DNA of 64,000 nt from Jaenimonas drosophilae. Its lineage: Eukaryota; Euglenozoa; Kinetoplastea; Trypanosomatida; Trypanosomatidae. The stretch spans positions 1 through 64,000 of the forward strand of contig JASAON010001611.1 in the NCBI GenBank assembly GCA_030849065.1. Reading direction: 5' to 3'. A program made the position numbers and the translations under genes. The notes below the pieces were generated by a model, which was not told the origin of the DNA, did no database searches, and saw nothing but the letters and a program-made list of their open reading frames with translations. Shown here piece by piece: positions 46,889 to 56,300 of this stretch (positions within the stretch are counted from its first letter, which is position 1; the number at the start of each line of letters is the position of its first letter).

Positions 46889-49888
46889 TCACGCAGAGCA
46901 AACGAGCTCTGCCAGACGAAGAGTGACCTTCCGATGCAGTGCGTCAATGCTTTGGTGGTGCGAGTCTTGCGCGGTACACAGCTCCTCCAGTGCAGAAGAC
47001 ACACAGAGATGATCGTCGCAGCCACTCTCTTGTTGATGCTCTCCATCCTCATCACCTTCCGGATCGGGGTATAACTGCCGCAGAAAGGATGAAGGATTGA
47101 CGTCGCCGTGTGGGCCGGCGAGTAGGGCCAAGAAGGCGTCCTCGTCCGCCTCGCTGGGATCAAACAAGACGTGCTCCACCTCCGACGCAGCAAAGTCACC
47201 TGTTGACGCGGTCGGAGGACGCCAGTCGGAGACTGAGCAGGTCGTCGTCGGTGGCACGGCCAAGGGAGGGTCCCCCGTACGTGCTGGACCACTATCTCGC
47301 CCTGGTCCGCTACTGGACCCCGATGGGCACGGGTGAGCGGTGTCATTGTCGCTTCTCTCCGAACGGCTGCTGAGCGCGCCGGATGGAGGTTCAGCCGCAT
47401 CCACTGCCTTCAGCTCCTCCGCGGTCATGGCGCGCTCCAGTGCCATACGTCGCCGACGCTCACCACTGAGCTCACTTCGTACGGCCAACAACTCTGCCTC
47501 GAAGGCTGCCTTGGCATCGGTAAGATTGTGATGGTAGTGTGTCTTGGCCGTCTCTAACTCAGTCGCCATGCGAGCCACGCTTTCGTCATAGGTTGACCGC
47601 AGACGAGTGATGATGTCCGTCATGGCGGATAGTTGGTCGGGAAAGCCAGCGCCTGCTCCACGTTGTTCAGATCGTGGGGTGACCTCGGCCGAGGTGAGTG
47701 TCGTTCCAATGGATGGTGTGGCACGAGCCTTGTGGAGGTCAATGATGGGGAGTGAGCGGTCGGGTGGCTTAGCGGAAGGGGAGCCACCAGAGATACCCTC
47801 CATCCATAGGCTCATCTTGGCATCGACGCAGTCGAGGAGCATGTCAAACCACGCGTGGAGCGGACCAGGTAAAAAGAGTGGTACCGCTGATCCTGCGTCA
47901 GACGCGGACGCGAAGCGAAGTGAGGCAGCCTCCAAGTCTGCTCGAAGTTGGGCAATCGTTTGCTGGTCTTCTTCGCAGGTCTGCTCAAGCTTTCGACAGC
48001 GCTTCTCGAGCCCCATCACATAACTTTGGGTATACTGAACAGAGGCAGAGTTTTTGAGAAGCTCCTGCAGCCGTGTCACCTCACAACGAAGGCTGCGAAT
48101 GTACGCCAACTGAGGGTCTTCATTTCGTACAGCACAGTTCATGATTTGACGTGCACGAGACGCATAGCGGAGTGTTTGCTTGGTTTCCTCGTAGCTCAGT
48201 GCGTGGGGAGATACGGTGGCAATCATGGAGGTCAGACTGTTTCCTCCCAAGGAGTCACTCAACAGCCACGTCAGCTTCGAATCACGGTACGGCACCACTT
48301 GGCCGGTGGAGGTTCGGTTCTGCGAGAGTTCTGCCAGGGAGTCAATCACACGGCCCAGCACAGTGAGGGAGAGATTGATGTTGATACCGTCCGCGAATTG
48401 TTTGCCTTCAGCACCAGCGGCACCGGTTCTCTCTGACCCGGCGAGGTCCACCAAGCTGAGCTTGCTCTTTGTCTTGTTTGTGTCTTCGCCATCAGCGTAT
48501 ATCTGTACGACGTCCACGGACAAGATGGAGTGGCTTCGACTACTGTGGTCGTTGAACTTGGTGGAGGCCATGTGGAGCTCGCGGCGGCCCTTTCGCAGGA
48601 TCTTCGCCACATCTTCTTGCTGTTGCACTGTCCGCATCGTCACCTTCTCAACGTACGGACCGGTGGTGGGATTCTGCCGCACACGCAGCTCTCCCTTGGT
48701 AGGAGCCAGCAAATCGAACACCTTCTCGTTGTAGATTTCGTAGTAGGACACCTCCACTTTGTAAGAGAGACTCGAGTCACTCCGCTGCTTGACGTGCAGG
48801 CTGGAGAAGAGGTCCATGCACATGCGTGGAATGATGCCCTCGAGGTCGCAGTCGTCGTCCTCGTCTGCTCCCGTCTGGGCCTCCCCAGATGTTTCATTTG
48901 GTGGCACCGAAGATGATGGAGAGGTGAGGCGATTGTCATCTGACATCAGCATGGAAGTGCTCTCATCAATCACACAACTCATGAGCTCCGTCGCCTTGAG
49001 AGGAATAGGCATGCTGCCACTGCGTGCTTTGCTCGCGCGGTAGGCAGAGGTTCCGGGGCTGTAGCCCAACATGGTGTAGGTCTTGCCACTGCTGGTTGGC
49101 CCGTATGCGAAGATGCAGCCGTTGTAGCCCTCGAGCACATTGATCAGGATCGGCTTTCCCACCTTGGCGTAGACCTCTGCCTGTGTTGCGAGGGGAGGTG
49201 GATTCGTCGATCCTGCAACGTCCGCCATCACTACACTGGAGCCCGCACCCTTGTAGCGTGGTGAGATGAGCCCACTATCCAGTTCCGGCTCAAAGACACG
49301 GCTCTCCAGGGTCATACTCTGACCTGGGGAGCGGCTATGACGGCGCGCTGACATACGTCCCATGGACGCAGTGGGGGTCAACTCATCCGTTCCGTCGGCC
49401 ACGCGCTCAAAGACGGACCAGAAGCAGTGGGTGAAGGTGTAGGTTGATTGCGAGGTGTATCCACGCGTCGGGTCGAGCAAGGAGAGAAGGGATTGGTTCT
49501 CGGCGTCGATGCGTACGACACTCCGAACCTCCGTTGTGGGATGCGCAACCTCCCGCTCACTGAAGGGTCGTACACGGACGTAGACCCGCATAGCTTCCCC
49601 CTCGCGAGCGGAATCGTCACGTGGGGTAACGGAGCGTCGTGGGGTACTTCCACGGCTCAGGCGGTACATGGAGGGCATCTCACCAACATTGTGGATGGAG
49701 CGTCGGTGCGATGGGCTGGGTGGAATCTGCATGAAGGATATTGTGGGCAGAGCCATGCGGTTCTGCGTTGGTGTTCGCTCCTTTCGACGAGAGAGCCCGC
49801 GGTCCTCACTGGGTTGGGAGTTAACGGACACATTGGAGGCATCCACTCGGGAGTTGGAGTGTGAGCTCACAGAACGTGTGGAGGACAT
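46889..49888 (-). CDS. Kinesin-3-type motor protein (999 residues) with altered P-loop surroundings
   Basis: 999 residues. Ser/Arg-rich leader of about 98 residues, then the motor: VYVRVRPFSE, P-loop GPTSSGKT (263-270; usual GQTGSGKT), switch I NDHSSRSH, switch II LVDLAGSERT, neck RNEDPQLAYIRSLRCEVTRL. The essential GxxxxGKT frame is kept, but Gln and the central Gly are replaced. Inserts: about 75 residues before the P-loop and an acidic loop of about 80 residues after it (to CDLEGIIPRM). The tail has short coiled coils and long disordered stretches, much shorter than in the other two. First of the three consecutive kinesin genes in transcription order. Confidence 0.92.
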   Translation of the reverse strand: MSSTRSVSSHSNSRVDASNVSVNSQPSEDRGLSRRKERTPTQNRMALPTISFMQIPPSPSHRRSIHNVGEMPSMYRLSRGSTPRRSVTPRDDSAREGEAMRVYVRVRPFSEREVAHPTTEVRSVVRIDAENQSLLSLLDPTRGYTSQSTYTFTHCFWSVFERVADGTDELTPTASMGRMSARRHSRSPGQSMTLESRVFEPELDSGLISPRYKGAGSSVVMADVAGSTNPPPLATQAEVYAKVGKPILINVLEGYNGCIFAYGPTSSGKTYTMLGYSPGTSAYRASKARSGSMPIPLKATELMSCVIDESTSMLMSDDNRLTSPSSSVPPNETSGEAQTGADEDDDCDLEGIIPRMCMDLFSSLHVKQRSDSSLSYKVEVSYYEIYNEKVFDLLAPTKGELRVRQNPTTGPYVEKVTMRTVQQQEDVAKILRKGRRELHMASTKFNDHSSRSHSILSVDVVQIYADGEDTNKTKSKLSLVDLAGSERTGAAGAEGKQFADGININLSLTVLGRVIDSLAELSQNRTSTGQVVPYRDSKLTWLLSDSLGGNSLTSMIATVSPHALSYEETKQTLRYASRARQIMNCAVRNEDPQLAYIRSLRCEVTRLQELLKNSASVQYTQSYVMGLEKRCRKLEQTCEEDQQTIAQLRADLEAASLRFASASDAGSAVPLFLPGPLHAWFDMLLDCVDAKMSLWMEGISGGSPSAKPPDRSLPIIDLHKARATPSIGTTLTSAEVTPRSEQRGAGAGFPDQLSAMTDIITRLRSTYDESVARMATELETAKTHYHHNLTDAKAAFEAELLAVRSELSGERRRRMALERAMTAEELKAVDAAEPPSGALSSRSERSDNDTAHPCPSGSSSGPGRDSGPARTGDPPLAVPPTTTCSVSDWRPPTASTGDFAASEVEHVLFDPSEADEDAFLALLAGPHGDVNPSSFLRQLYPDPEGDEDGEHQQESGCDDHLCVSSALEELCTAQDSHHQSIDALHRKVTLRLAELVCSA

Positions 49889-50370
49889 GTGTGCGTGGGT
49901 TATTGATTAACGACTAACCAGTCGTGGGACGGCTGTATATGAGCTGTACCGTCCTAGGCTGTGTATGAGGGGTACCCCCAATTGGGTATGAGGAAGAGGG
50001 GTATCTATCTTGATATCTAAGTTGTCTGTGTTGTTACAGAGAAAGGGTCCGCCAACACTTTACTGCTGCAGTAGTAACAATCTTCTTTTCAAAGCCACTG
50101 TCACTGTGAAAATTGGTATGACGGGATATGATGAGGTGGCTACCGTTGGGTTCTGCGGCCTACATGTTAAGACAACACAACGAGAGAAGCGCAGCTGTTT
50201 GACAATAAGGTATCCAGAAAAGAAATCGCGAAAATGACCAGTTGTCCTCCACCCTCCACGATATACACACGCAAAACAACTTTAGTTACTCGCAGAGGTG
50301 AATAAGTACGGAAGTGTGATCTCCTCAGTGGCCTTATCACCTTTAGTTGGTTCATGGATCTCCCACAGTT
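49889..50370. other. Intergenic spacer
   Basis: No gene seen. It contains a small palindrome GGGGTACCCC (49970-49980 region) and flanking repeats of GGGTATGAGG/TGTATGAGG; no strong pyrimidine tract next to the kinesin ATG. Confidence 0.4.
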
Positions 50371-51408
50371 TTACGACGCACGGCGAGAGGCGTTGGGTTT
50401 GAAGCGACTGTCCTGGCGCTGCTTCAGCTGACGTTCAATGGAGTGGTTCTGACGACGAATGGTTTTGGCCAAGGCAGTCAAACTCTTGGCACGATCCACT
50501 CGCTGGGTGATTTCGCGCATCCGCAATGCCGCTTCCTTGGCCTCATGCTGTTCCCGAAGACGTCGGCCGGCAATCTCTCGCTGAACCTCATCTTGGGCGG
50601 CGCTCGAATCTTCATCCTCAGCACCAGTCTGTTCTGCCGCTACCAGGTCGGAGAAGCGGTGCAGCTTCATGTCGCGCTGCACACGCATGTGCTCGACAAT
50701 CTCTTGTCGCTGCTCCGCCTCTGTGGCCCCACGGCGGCGGAACTTCTCCTGTAGCTCTCGACGTTCCTTTCGGCGCTGTGAGACGGACTTCATGTGGTTC
50801 CCACTAAGTAGGAGGTTATCTGGTAGTACGGTGTTCTGCACAACCGAGACTCTTCCGCGGAGAGCAGGATGCTGCTGAAGCATGTCTGGTGTAGCATCAA
50901 AGTGCGCCAGTGGGTTAAAGTGCTTGAACTCATCTTCATCATGCACAAAAACAATATGTTTGTTGCTTGGCGCCTGCGCAGTTAGAGCGGCAGTGGCGTC
51001 TTCATTGAGAAGCTCCGTCGCGCGACTGCGATCGGCGTTTGCCTTGAACTCTAGGTACTGCACGTTTCGCTGATTCATGTGGATAGTCTTCTTGAGCTCT
51101 GGCTCCTTCTCATCAAGTCCCTGACGAGTGCGTCGCTGCTTCATCTTACCCGTAGCAACATCCATGATGGCCTTCGTCATGCCCATACTAAACTCATCGG
51201 GGTTCCGCTGAGCTGCGGCCCGCTTCACCTCCTTCAGTCGCTGCACCTTGGCACGTCGCTTCTTGGACCGCAATGCGTGATCCTTGGACTTCTCTAGCTG
51301 ACCGAGGCGGGCACGGTGCGCAGGCTGTGAGCGCTCCTTGTGTTCCTTGCGCTTAATGTGCTTGTCGAGGCCACTGGCCCCCGGCATCTTGCCCTTGCCC
51401 TTGGTCAT
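50371..51408 (-). CDS. UTP11: Utp11, U3 snoRNA-associated protein (SSU processome)
   Basis: 345 residues (human about 250). Utp11 is an SSU processome factor needed for 18S rRNA maturation, acting in the nucleolus. The N-terminal signature is plain: HIKRKEHKERSQPAHRARLG, LEKSKDHALRSKKRR, QRNPDEFSMGMTKA, then TIHMNQRNVQYLE, and HIVFVHDEDEFKHFNPLAHF in the middle; RRKERRELQEKF marks the C-terminal helix. Highly basic, coiled throughout. The C-terminal 90 residues exceed the usual family length. The ATG at 51408 begins MTKGKGKMPG; splice-acceptor candidates are at plus 51443 and 51450. Confidence 0.93.
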   Translation of the reverse strand: MTKGKGKMPGASGLDKHIKRKEHKERSQPAHRARLGQLEKSKDHALRSKKRRAKVQRLKEVKRAAAQRNPDEFSMGMTKAIMDVATGKMKQRRTRQGLDEKEPELKKTIHMNQRNVQYLEFKANADRSRATELLNEDATAALTAQAPSNKHIVFVHDEDEFKHFNPLAHFDATPDMLQQHPALRGRVSVVQNTVLPDNLLLSGNHMKSVSQRRKERRELQEKFRRRGATEAEQRQEIVEHMRVQRDMKLHRFSDLVAAEQTGAEDEDSSAAQDEVQREIAGRRLREQHEAKEAALRMREITQRVDRAKSLTALAKTIRRQNHSIERQLKQRQDSRFKPNASRRAS

Positions 51409-51827
51409 TGCTAATCTGTTTCCTCACACGAGGCCGTGTTTGCTACAGGCTGAGACCATTCACACCAAGAAAGAGAAAAAGTGAAGAGAGAGTGCAATCA
51501 CATGAAGATGCCAAAACATAAAGTCCTTTCGCACAGTGTACACAGCTCAATGTGGGGCACGTCGTGCCCCACCACACCGCAGTGTCCCATTGTGTTGGCT
51601 TCCATCTTCACCACTTTCACTGGTGGAGCAAACATGAATGTTAATCGAGATCACGCCCACTCCTCCCTCCCCTCGTCCAAACAACATCAGGCTCAGGCCA
51701 TGTATTTGGATAGCCTGGCAAAATGTGTGGGATGAGGAGGTGAGCTAATGGTGTTAGATGAAGCATGGTTATTGTGTGTGCTTAGTCGGCTTACGCTTGT
51801 AGGTGCCCAGACCTCCCAATCCCTAGC
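51409..51827. other. Intergenic spacer
   Basis: No gene seen. The minus strand TTTTTCTCTTTCTTGGTGTG (51461-51480), followed by AG at 51450-51451 and 51443-51444, is the probable splice region of UTP11. The remainder should be the AC40 3' untranslated region. Confidence 0.5.
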
Positions 51828-52997
51828 TCAACTCGATGGAAGCAGCTCGCTGTTAGCCACATCCTGGCTATTCACCTCACAGCTTCGAACGCGCTCGGCA
51901 AGATCTCTGCAGCGCTCCGCAAAGAGCTTAAGAGCCAACTGAAGGATGCTACGTACGTTGCGCTGGCCCGTGCTCTCAATGTGGAAGCGGACGGCCGTCT
52001 TATCCTTCTCGATGCGGATCTTCTCCGCGATGGTGGGGTAGGCGTCGGTACGGAGGCACTCACGGCACAAGGTGCAGCGCTCCACATCCAACACTACAGC
52101 CTTTCCACTCGAGCCATCCACCTCAAAGACATTGCGTGGGCAGATCTTGGCCAACGTTTTGGCATCTTCGCCGGTAATAGGCTGAGAGAAGCCAATGCTA
52201 CTACGCATCTCGTAGTAGCAGGAGGAGACGGGGCTCCACTTGGAGTGGACGATGCCGAGGCCCTTGACTGCCATGGCTCGCAGTTTTAGCTGCTGCCCGG
52301 GACCTAGTTTGGTGAGAAGAATGTCGGGGTGGACGAGGAACACCTGATCTTCCTCGTTCTCTGCCCACGATTCCTGCCCAGGAAGGGGAACCCACTTAAG
52401 CTGACGGCTGTAGACTGGAGTAAGAGAGGCCTGGCGTGAGCCCACTGCCTCGAGCTCGAAGAGAATGACACGTTTGGGGTCGAGGTACTCAAAGTTGCTC
52501 TGCTGGCTATCGGTGAGGTACTCCATCTTATCGACGGGACCAACAATGGGAAGTAGGCCAAGGCGATGAGAGAGTAGCTCATCAAGCACGACGCTATCGT
52601 TTTCCTCAATCAAGACACGATCCACGGCCAATGTGGGCACCTCAGTGGTGATCAAGCGGCGGAAGAGGTTGGCGATGGGTGGGCTGATGCCCGTGATATC
52701 CACCGACAAGGTTTCCACATGACGAGTCGTGGATGGGAAGCCACTTGTGCCCATCACATCTGTGGCAGCGGAGGTAGCTGGGCTCTCTTCTTCATTGACA
52801 CCAGTGGTAGCAGGTTGACTAAGGAATCCCGCTGGTAGACCGGCTACGGCGGACTCAATCTTCATGTTTGCAAAGACGGGGTGGTCGGGCTGGGTCGTGG
52901 CGGGGGCGGAGCCATTGGGGCAGTGGGCGTAAGTGAGGGGAGAGCTCGCCGTCTCCGTATTCTCAGAGCGGTGGTATCCGACGCGTACCTTGGACAT
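51828..52997 (-). CDS. RNA polymerase I/III subunit AC40 (RPAC1)
   Basis: 389 residues (human about 346). AC40 pairs with AC19 as the alpha-like platform of RNA polymerases I and III. Conserved parts: VDITGISPPIANLFRRLITT, EVPTLAVDRVLIEENDSVVL, DELLSHRLGLLPI, KLRAMAVKGLGIVHSKWSPV and the Cys-bearing CTLCRECLR segment that may bind zinc or iron, as in alpha subunits. The tail is short. The N-terminal 85 residues are variable and Ser/Thr-rich. The ATG at 52997 opens with MSKVRVGYHRSE, and the conserved part begins only after residue 90. Confidence 0.93.
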   Translation of the reverse strand: MSKVRVGYHRSENTETASSPLTYAHCPNGSAPATTQPDHPVFANMKIESAVAGLPAGFLSQPATTGVNEEESPATSAATDVMGTSGFPSTTRHVETLSVDITGISPPIANLFRRLITTEVPTLAVDRVLIEENDSVVLDELLSHRLGLLPIVGPVDKMEYLTDSQQSNFEYLDPKRVILFELEAVGSRQASLTPVYSRQLKWVPLPGQESWAENEEDQVFLVHPDILLTKLGPGQQLKLRAMAVKGLGIVHSKWSPVSSCYYEMRSSIGFSQPITGEDAKTLAKICPRNVFEVDGSSGKAVVLDVERCTLCRECLRTDAYPTIAEKIRIEKDKTAVRFHIESTGQRNVRSILQLALKLFAERCRDLAERVRSCEVNSQDVANSELLPSS

Positions 52998-53396
52998 GTT
53001 GTCAGCAGCAGAAAGTGCCCGTTGTCGTTGGATGAAGTCAGGGTGACTTGGAGGCAGAACCTAATTTTGGTGCGACGAGGTGCGCAACAGAGATAGTGCT
53101 CAACAACCAGCAACCACGGATAGCTACAATATAGAGGCAGCAAAAAATAGGAAGATGAAAATTCATTCTAATGAACGTGGAGATTGACGTAAATGGTAGC
53201 AGTGGTGGTGTGTCACCCACAGCTGCACACCCTCAACATTTTGACACAGGATCTGTCTTTTAACAGCTTAAGAGACCTCAGCCAACAACTTCTGGTGGAG
53301 CAATAAGCACCATTCTCGCCGTCGATTGTGTGGGCTAGCAAGGGGATCACAGCCAGGAAAGAGAGCGGGAAAGAGGCTGCTGGCAGCAGCTCACTC
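52998..53396. other. Intergenic spacer
   Basis: No gene seen; no clear splice motif directly before the AC40 ATG. Confidence 0.4.
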
Positions 53397-56300
53397 TCAT
53401 TCAGGACCCTCACTGGAGTTGGAAGAAGAATTGGATGCGCTATCGTCATCGTCGTCGTCATCGGAATCGGAGAAGACACCAATCTGGGCTGGGGTACGTG
53501 ATGGCTGTGCCGGCGGCTTAACGTGGCTGGGTACCGGAGGGTGGGAAAAGCCCTCAACGTTCATGATGGGTGGTGGTGGAGGCATCACAGGATAGCCGAA
53601 GTTCAACACTTCCCGCGGAGCTTCCATGGCTCGCGAGCGAGCACCACCGCGTGGAATTTGCTGCTTTACCTCCACCGCCGCCTCTGGGTTATCCACGATG
53701 CGGTCATTCTTGAAGATAAACACTCGCTCACCCAGGCACATGAAAGACTTGAGGGCCAACGCACGCATCTCCACCTTGCGATGGGGCACATCGATGCGCG
53801 CAATGCGGCCAACCACCGTCGTGGGGCCAACCCGAACATCCATCGTCTCGCCCAAAGCTTTAGCCAAACTCAGCGGAACGTTGCCCTTGGTAGGGAGCGG
53901 ATAGACCAAGACGGACGGAGGGCGTGCATCCACTGCCTGCTTGGGCAGTGGTGGCGGTGGACGAAGAAGGGGGTCCTCCACAGCAGCCATTGGGGGAGGT
54001 GCAAGCAACGCCATCAGTTCCGCCGCTGTGGGAGGAGCTCCTTCTGTAGGTGGTGCGCCTGCTGCATTGAGGGTTGCTCGGAGATCTGCTGCACTGGGAG
54101 TTGGGGCAGACATGTCACCAGCCATGGATCCATTCTTCATGGCCATGAGTCGCTCCATGAGCGTTCCAGAGCCTGACTCAGTGAAGCTGAGTGGGGCGCC
54201 ATTCTCTCCTGGCCCAGGTATGGGGTCAGAGAACATGCTGGGTGGATCGGCCGCCACCTGAGTCTCCACTGGTAGCTCAATGTTGATGGTCTTCGTGGCA
54301 CGAGCCAACGTAGGCTCCGCAGGGCGTTGTAGTTGCACCGCCGTGGTCTCCATCTGCAGACCCTCCTCTACATGTCCCCAGCCAACATCTTCGTCGGCCT
54401 CCATCGGGGCAGCGGCCTTTGCAGGGGCCTGTGCGTCGGTATTCTCCAGTGGAATACCCAGTTCTCCACGTAGCTCAACCTCCAGCTGCTGGAGGAAGGT
54501 GAGTAGGTCATCGATGTTGTCACCGAGGATTTCCATATCCGGCATGGCCTTGTGTAGGAGGTGGAGGTAAAAGGCGTGGTACTCGTTCTCTGGGTCAAGG
54601 AAGTAGAACATCTCGGGGTTGTCGCGAAGCAGCTGACCTTCCGCCTCTCTCGTTCGCTTCTTTGCCACACCATTCACACAGTTGGCGATGATGCTCTGCA
54701 CACTCGGACTGGGCATCTTTCCAGTGAATACGGCCGGTTCTGAAGGTGCATCCTGTTCCACACCCCCAGAAGGGTTGGCCTCGGCAGTCCCGCCTTGGGT
54801 GCTCGAGGCGACTGGGGCCTCCACTGGACGTGGTAGCCCTGCTTCGAGATTGAACTCATAATAGGGATATAGACGTGTCTTCTTTTCATCCGCACCCTCC
54901 GCTCCATGCGCACGAGCGGCCCGTTCCTCCCGAAGCCACGCATGGCTCTCCCTACTTCTTCGCGAAAGCCACGACCACGCGTCCGTGATGCTGTTCGATG
55001 AGTCGTGGGCCCCTGCGGCATTCCACTCCTTACTCTGAATGAGTGCTTGGGTGTGGAGGAGAATGTGGTCGCGGAGTTGGCCCAACCAACGTGAGACGGT
55101 CGAGCGTAGGGTGTAGCTGAGGGAGTAGTCCATGCGCACCACCACCTGGGGTGAGCCAATGGTATCGTAGGGCTGAAGTGCGATGCTTGGGGTGGGGAGC
55201 TGGGCCTTAGGGGGTAGGCGGCGGGCCAACTTGGTTTGCCGCCAGGCGTCGGTGAGGACGGGGCACCACCCACGACAGCGACGTGGGACTGGCTTAAGAC
55301 GCTCCTGCGACACACCGCCAAAGACGATTGAGGCCACCTCGAGGAGAGGGCTACCTCCGCCGAGAATGACGAGTGAGTTAGACGCCGCTGTTCCCGCCCG
55401 TTGGCCTGTGGTACGCTTTCCGTAGACAAGAAGAGGCCGCCCAACCATGGTGGGAGCTGGTGAGCGAAGCACACTTTGGTCGCAGAAGAGGCCTACCTGC
55501 GTGTTGCGCCTCATTCCCGCACCCCCTCCGCTCAGACTATCCACGAGCCGAGCCGCGCCACCATCCTCGAGGACAGCACAGTTGGGATAGAGCGCGACGC
55601 TGATGCAGCCAGACAGACGATCATCACGGGTGGCATAATCATCGCTAAGGCCGGTCATGTGCGCTCTAACAACGGATGGAATCTCCGAGTGGGCGATGCT
55701 CTCCACCAGACCATGATGCACGAGGGCTGCAAAGAGCCGGTGATGGGTTCGCTCCACTTGCAGCAGCACCCGCCTCGATAAGCCACCCTGCTCCAGGAAG
55801 CTATCCTCATCGGCGGCCGATCCAGAGCTCCGCATCTTCAGCCACATCAAGTAGACATTGAGAGAGCACACAACGTCGCTGTTGCTGTTGAGGGAGAAGA
55901 AGAGACGGGCTTCGTGTTGCATCTCCTCCGGAGAAAAGGGCTCCCCGCCATCCTCCTCATTCTCGGTGCCTTGGTTGTGTGTCGCTCCATCGTCTTCGTC
56001 GTGTAAAAAGACATCCCCGACGAGCCACAACGCCGCCACTGCCGTTGCCTCCACCGAACACTGGAAGATGGCAGAAACAAGCAGCAGACGGGCAACCGGC
56101 ATGGGAAGAGGTACGCAGCATGCAAACATTCCCATGGGCTGCAGCCGCATTGCTCCACCTGCAGTAGGTGGGCGTGGTGCGTCTATTCGGGCCAACTCAA
56201 TATGGCCAGCGGCCAAAAGATGGGATTCAACACTGGCAAAGACACGACGCACCTGCTCATACTTTGTCGCCGTGGCGTTCGGCACACCAACAAAGCTAGA

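Noticed and set aside
49930..50000. Palindrome GGGGTACCCC with flanking GGGTATGAGG repeats
   Set aside because: Too short and isolated to support a mobile element end, terminator or site-specific element.
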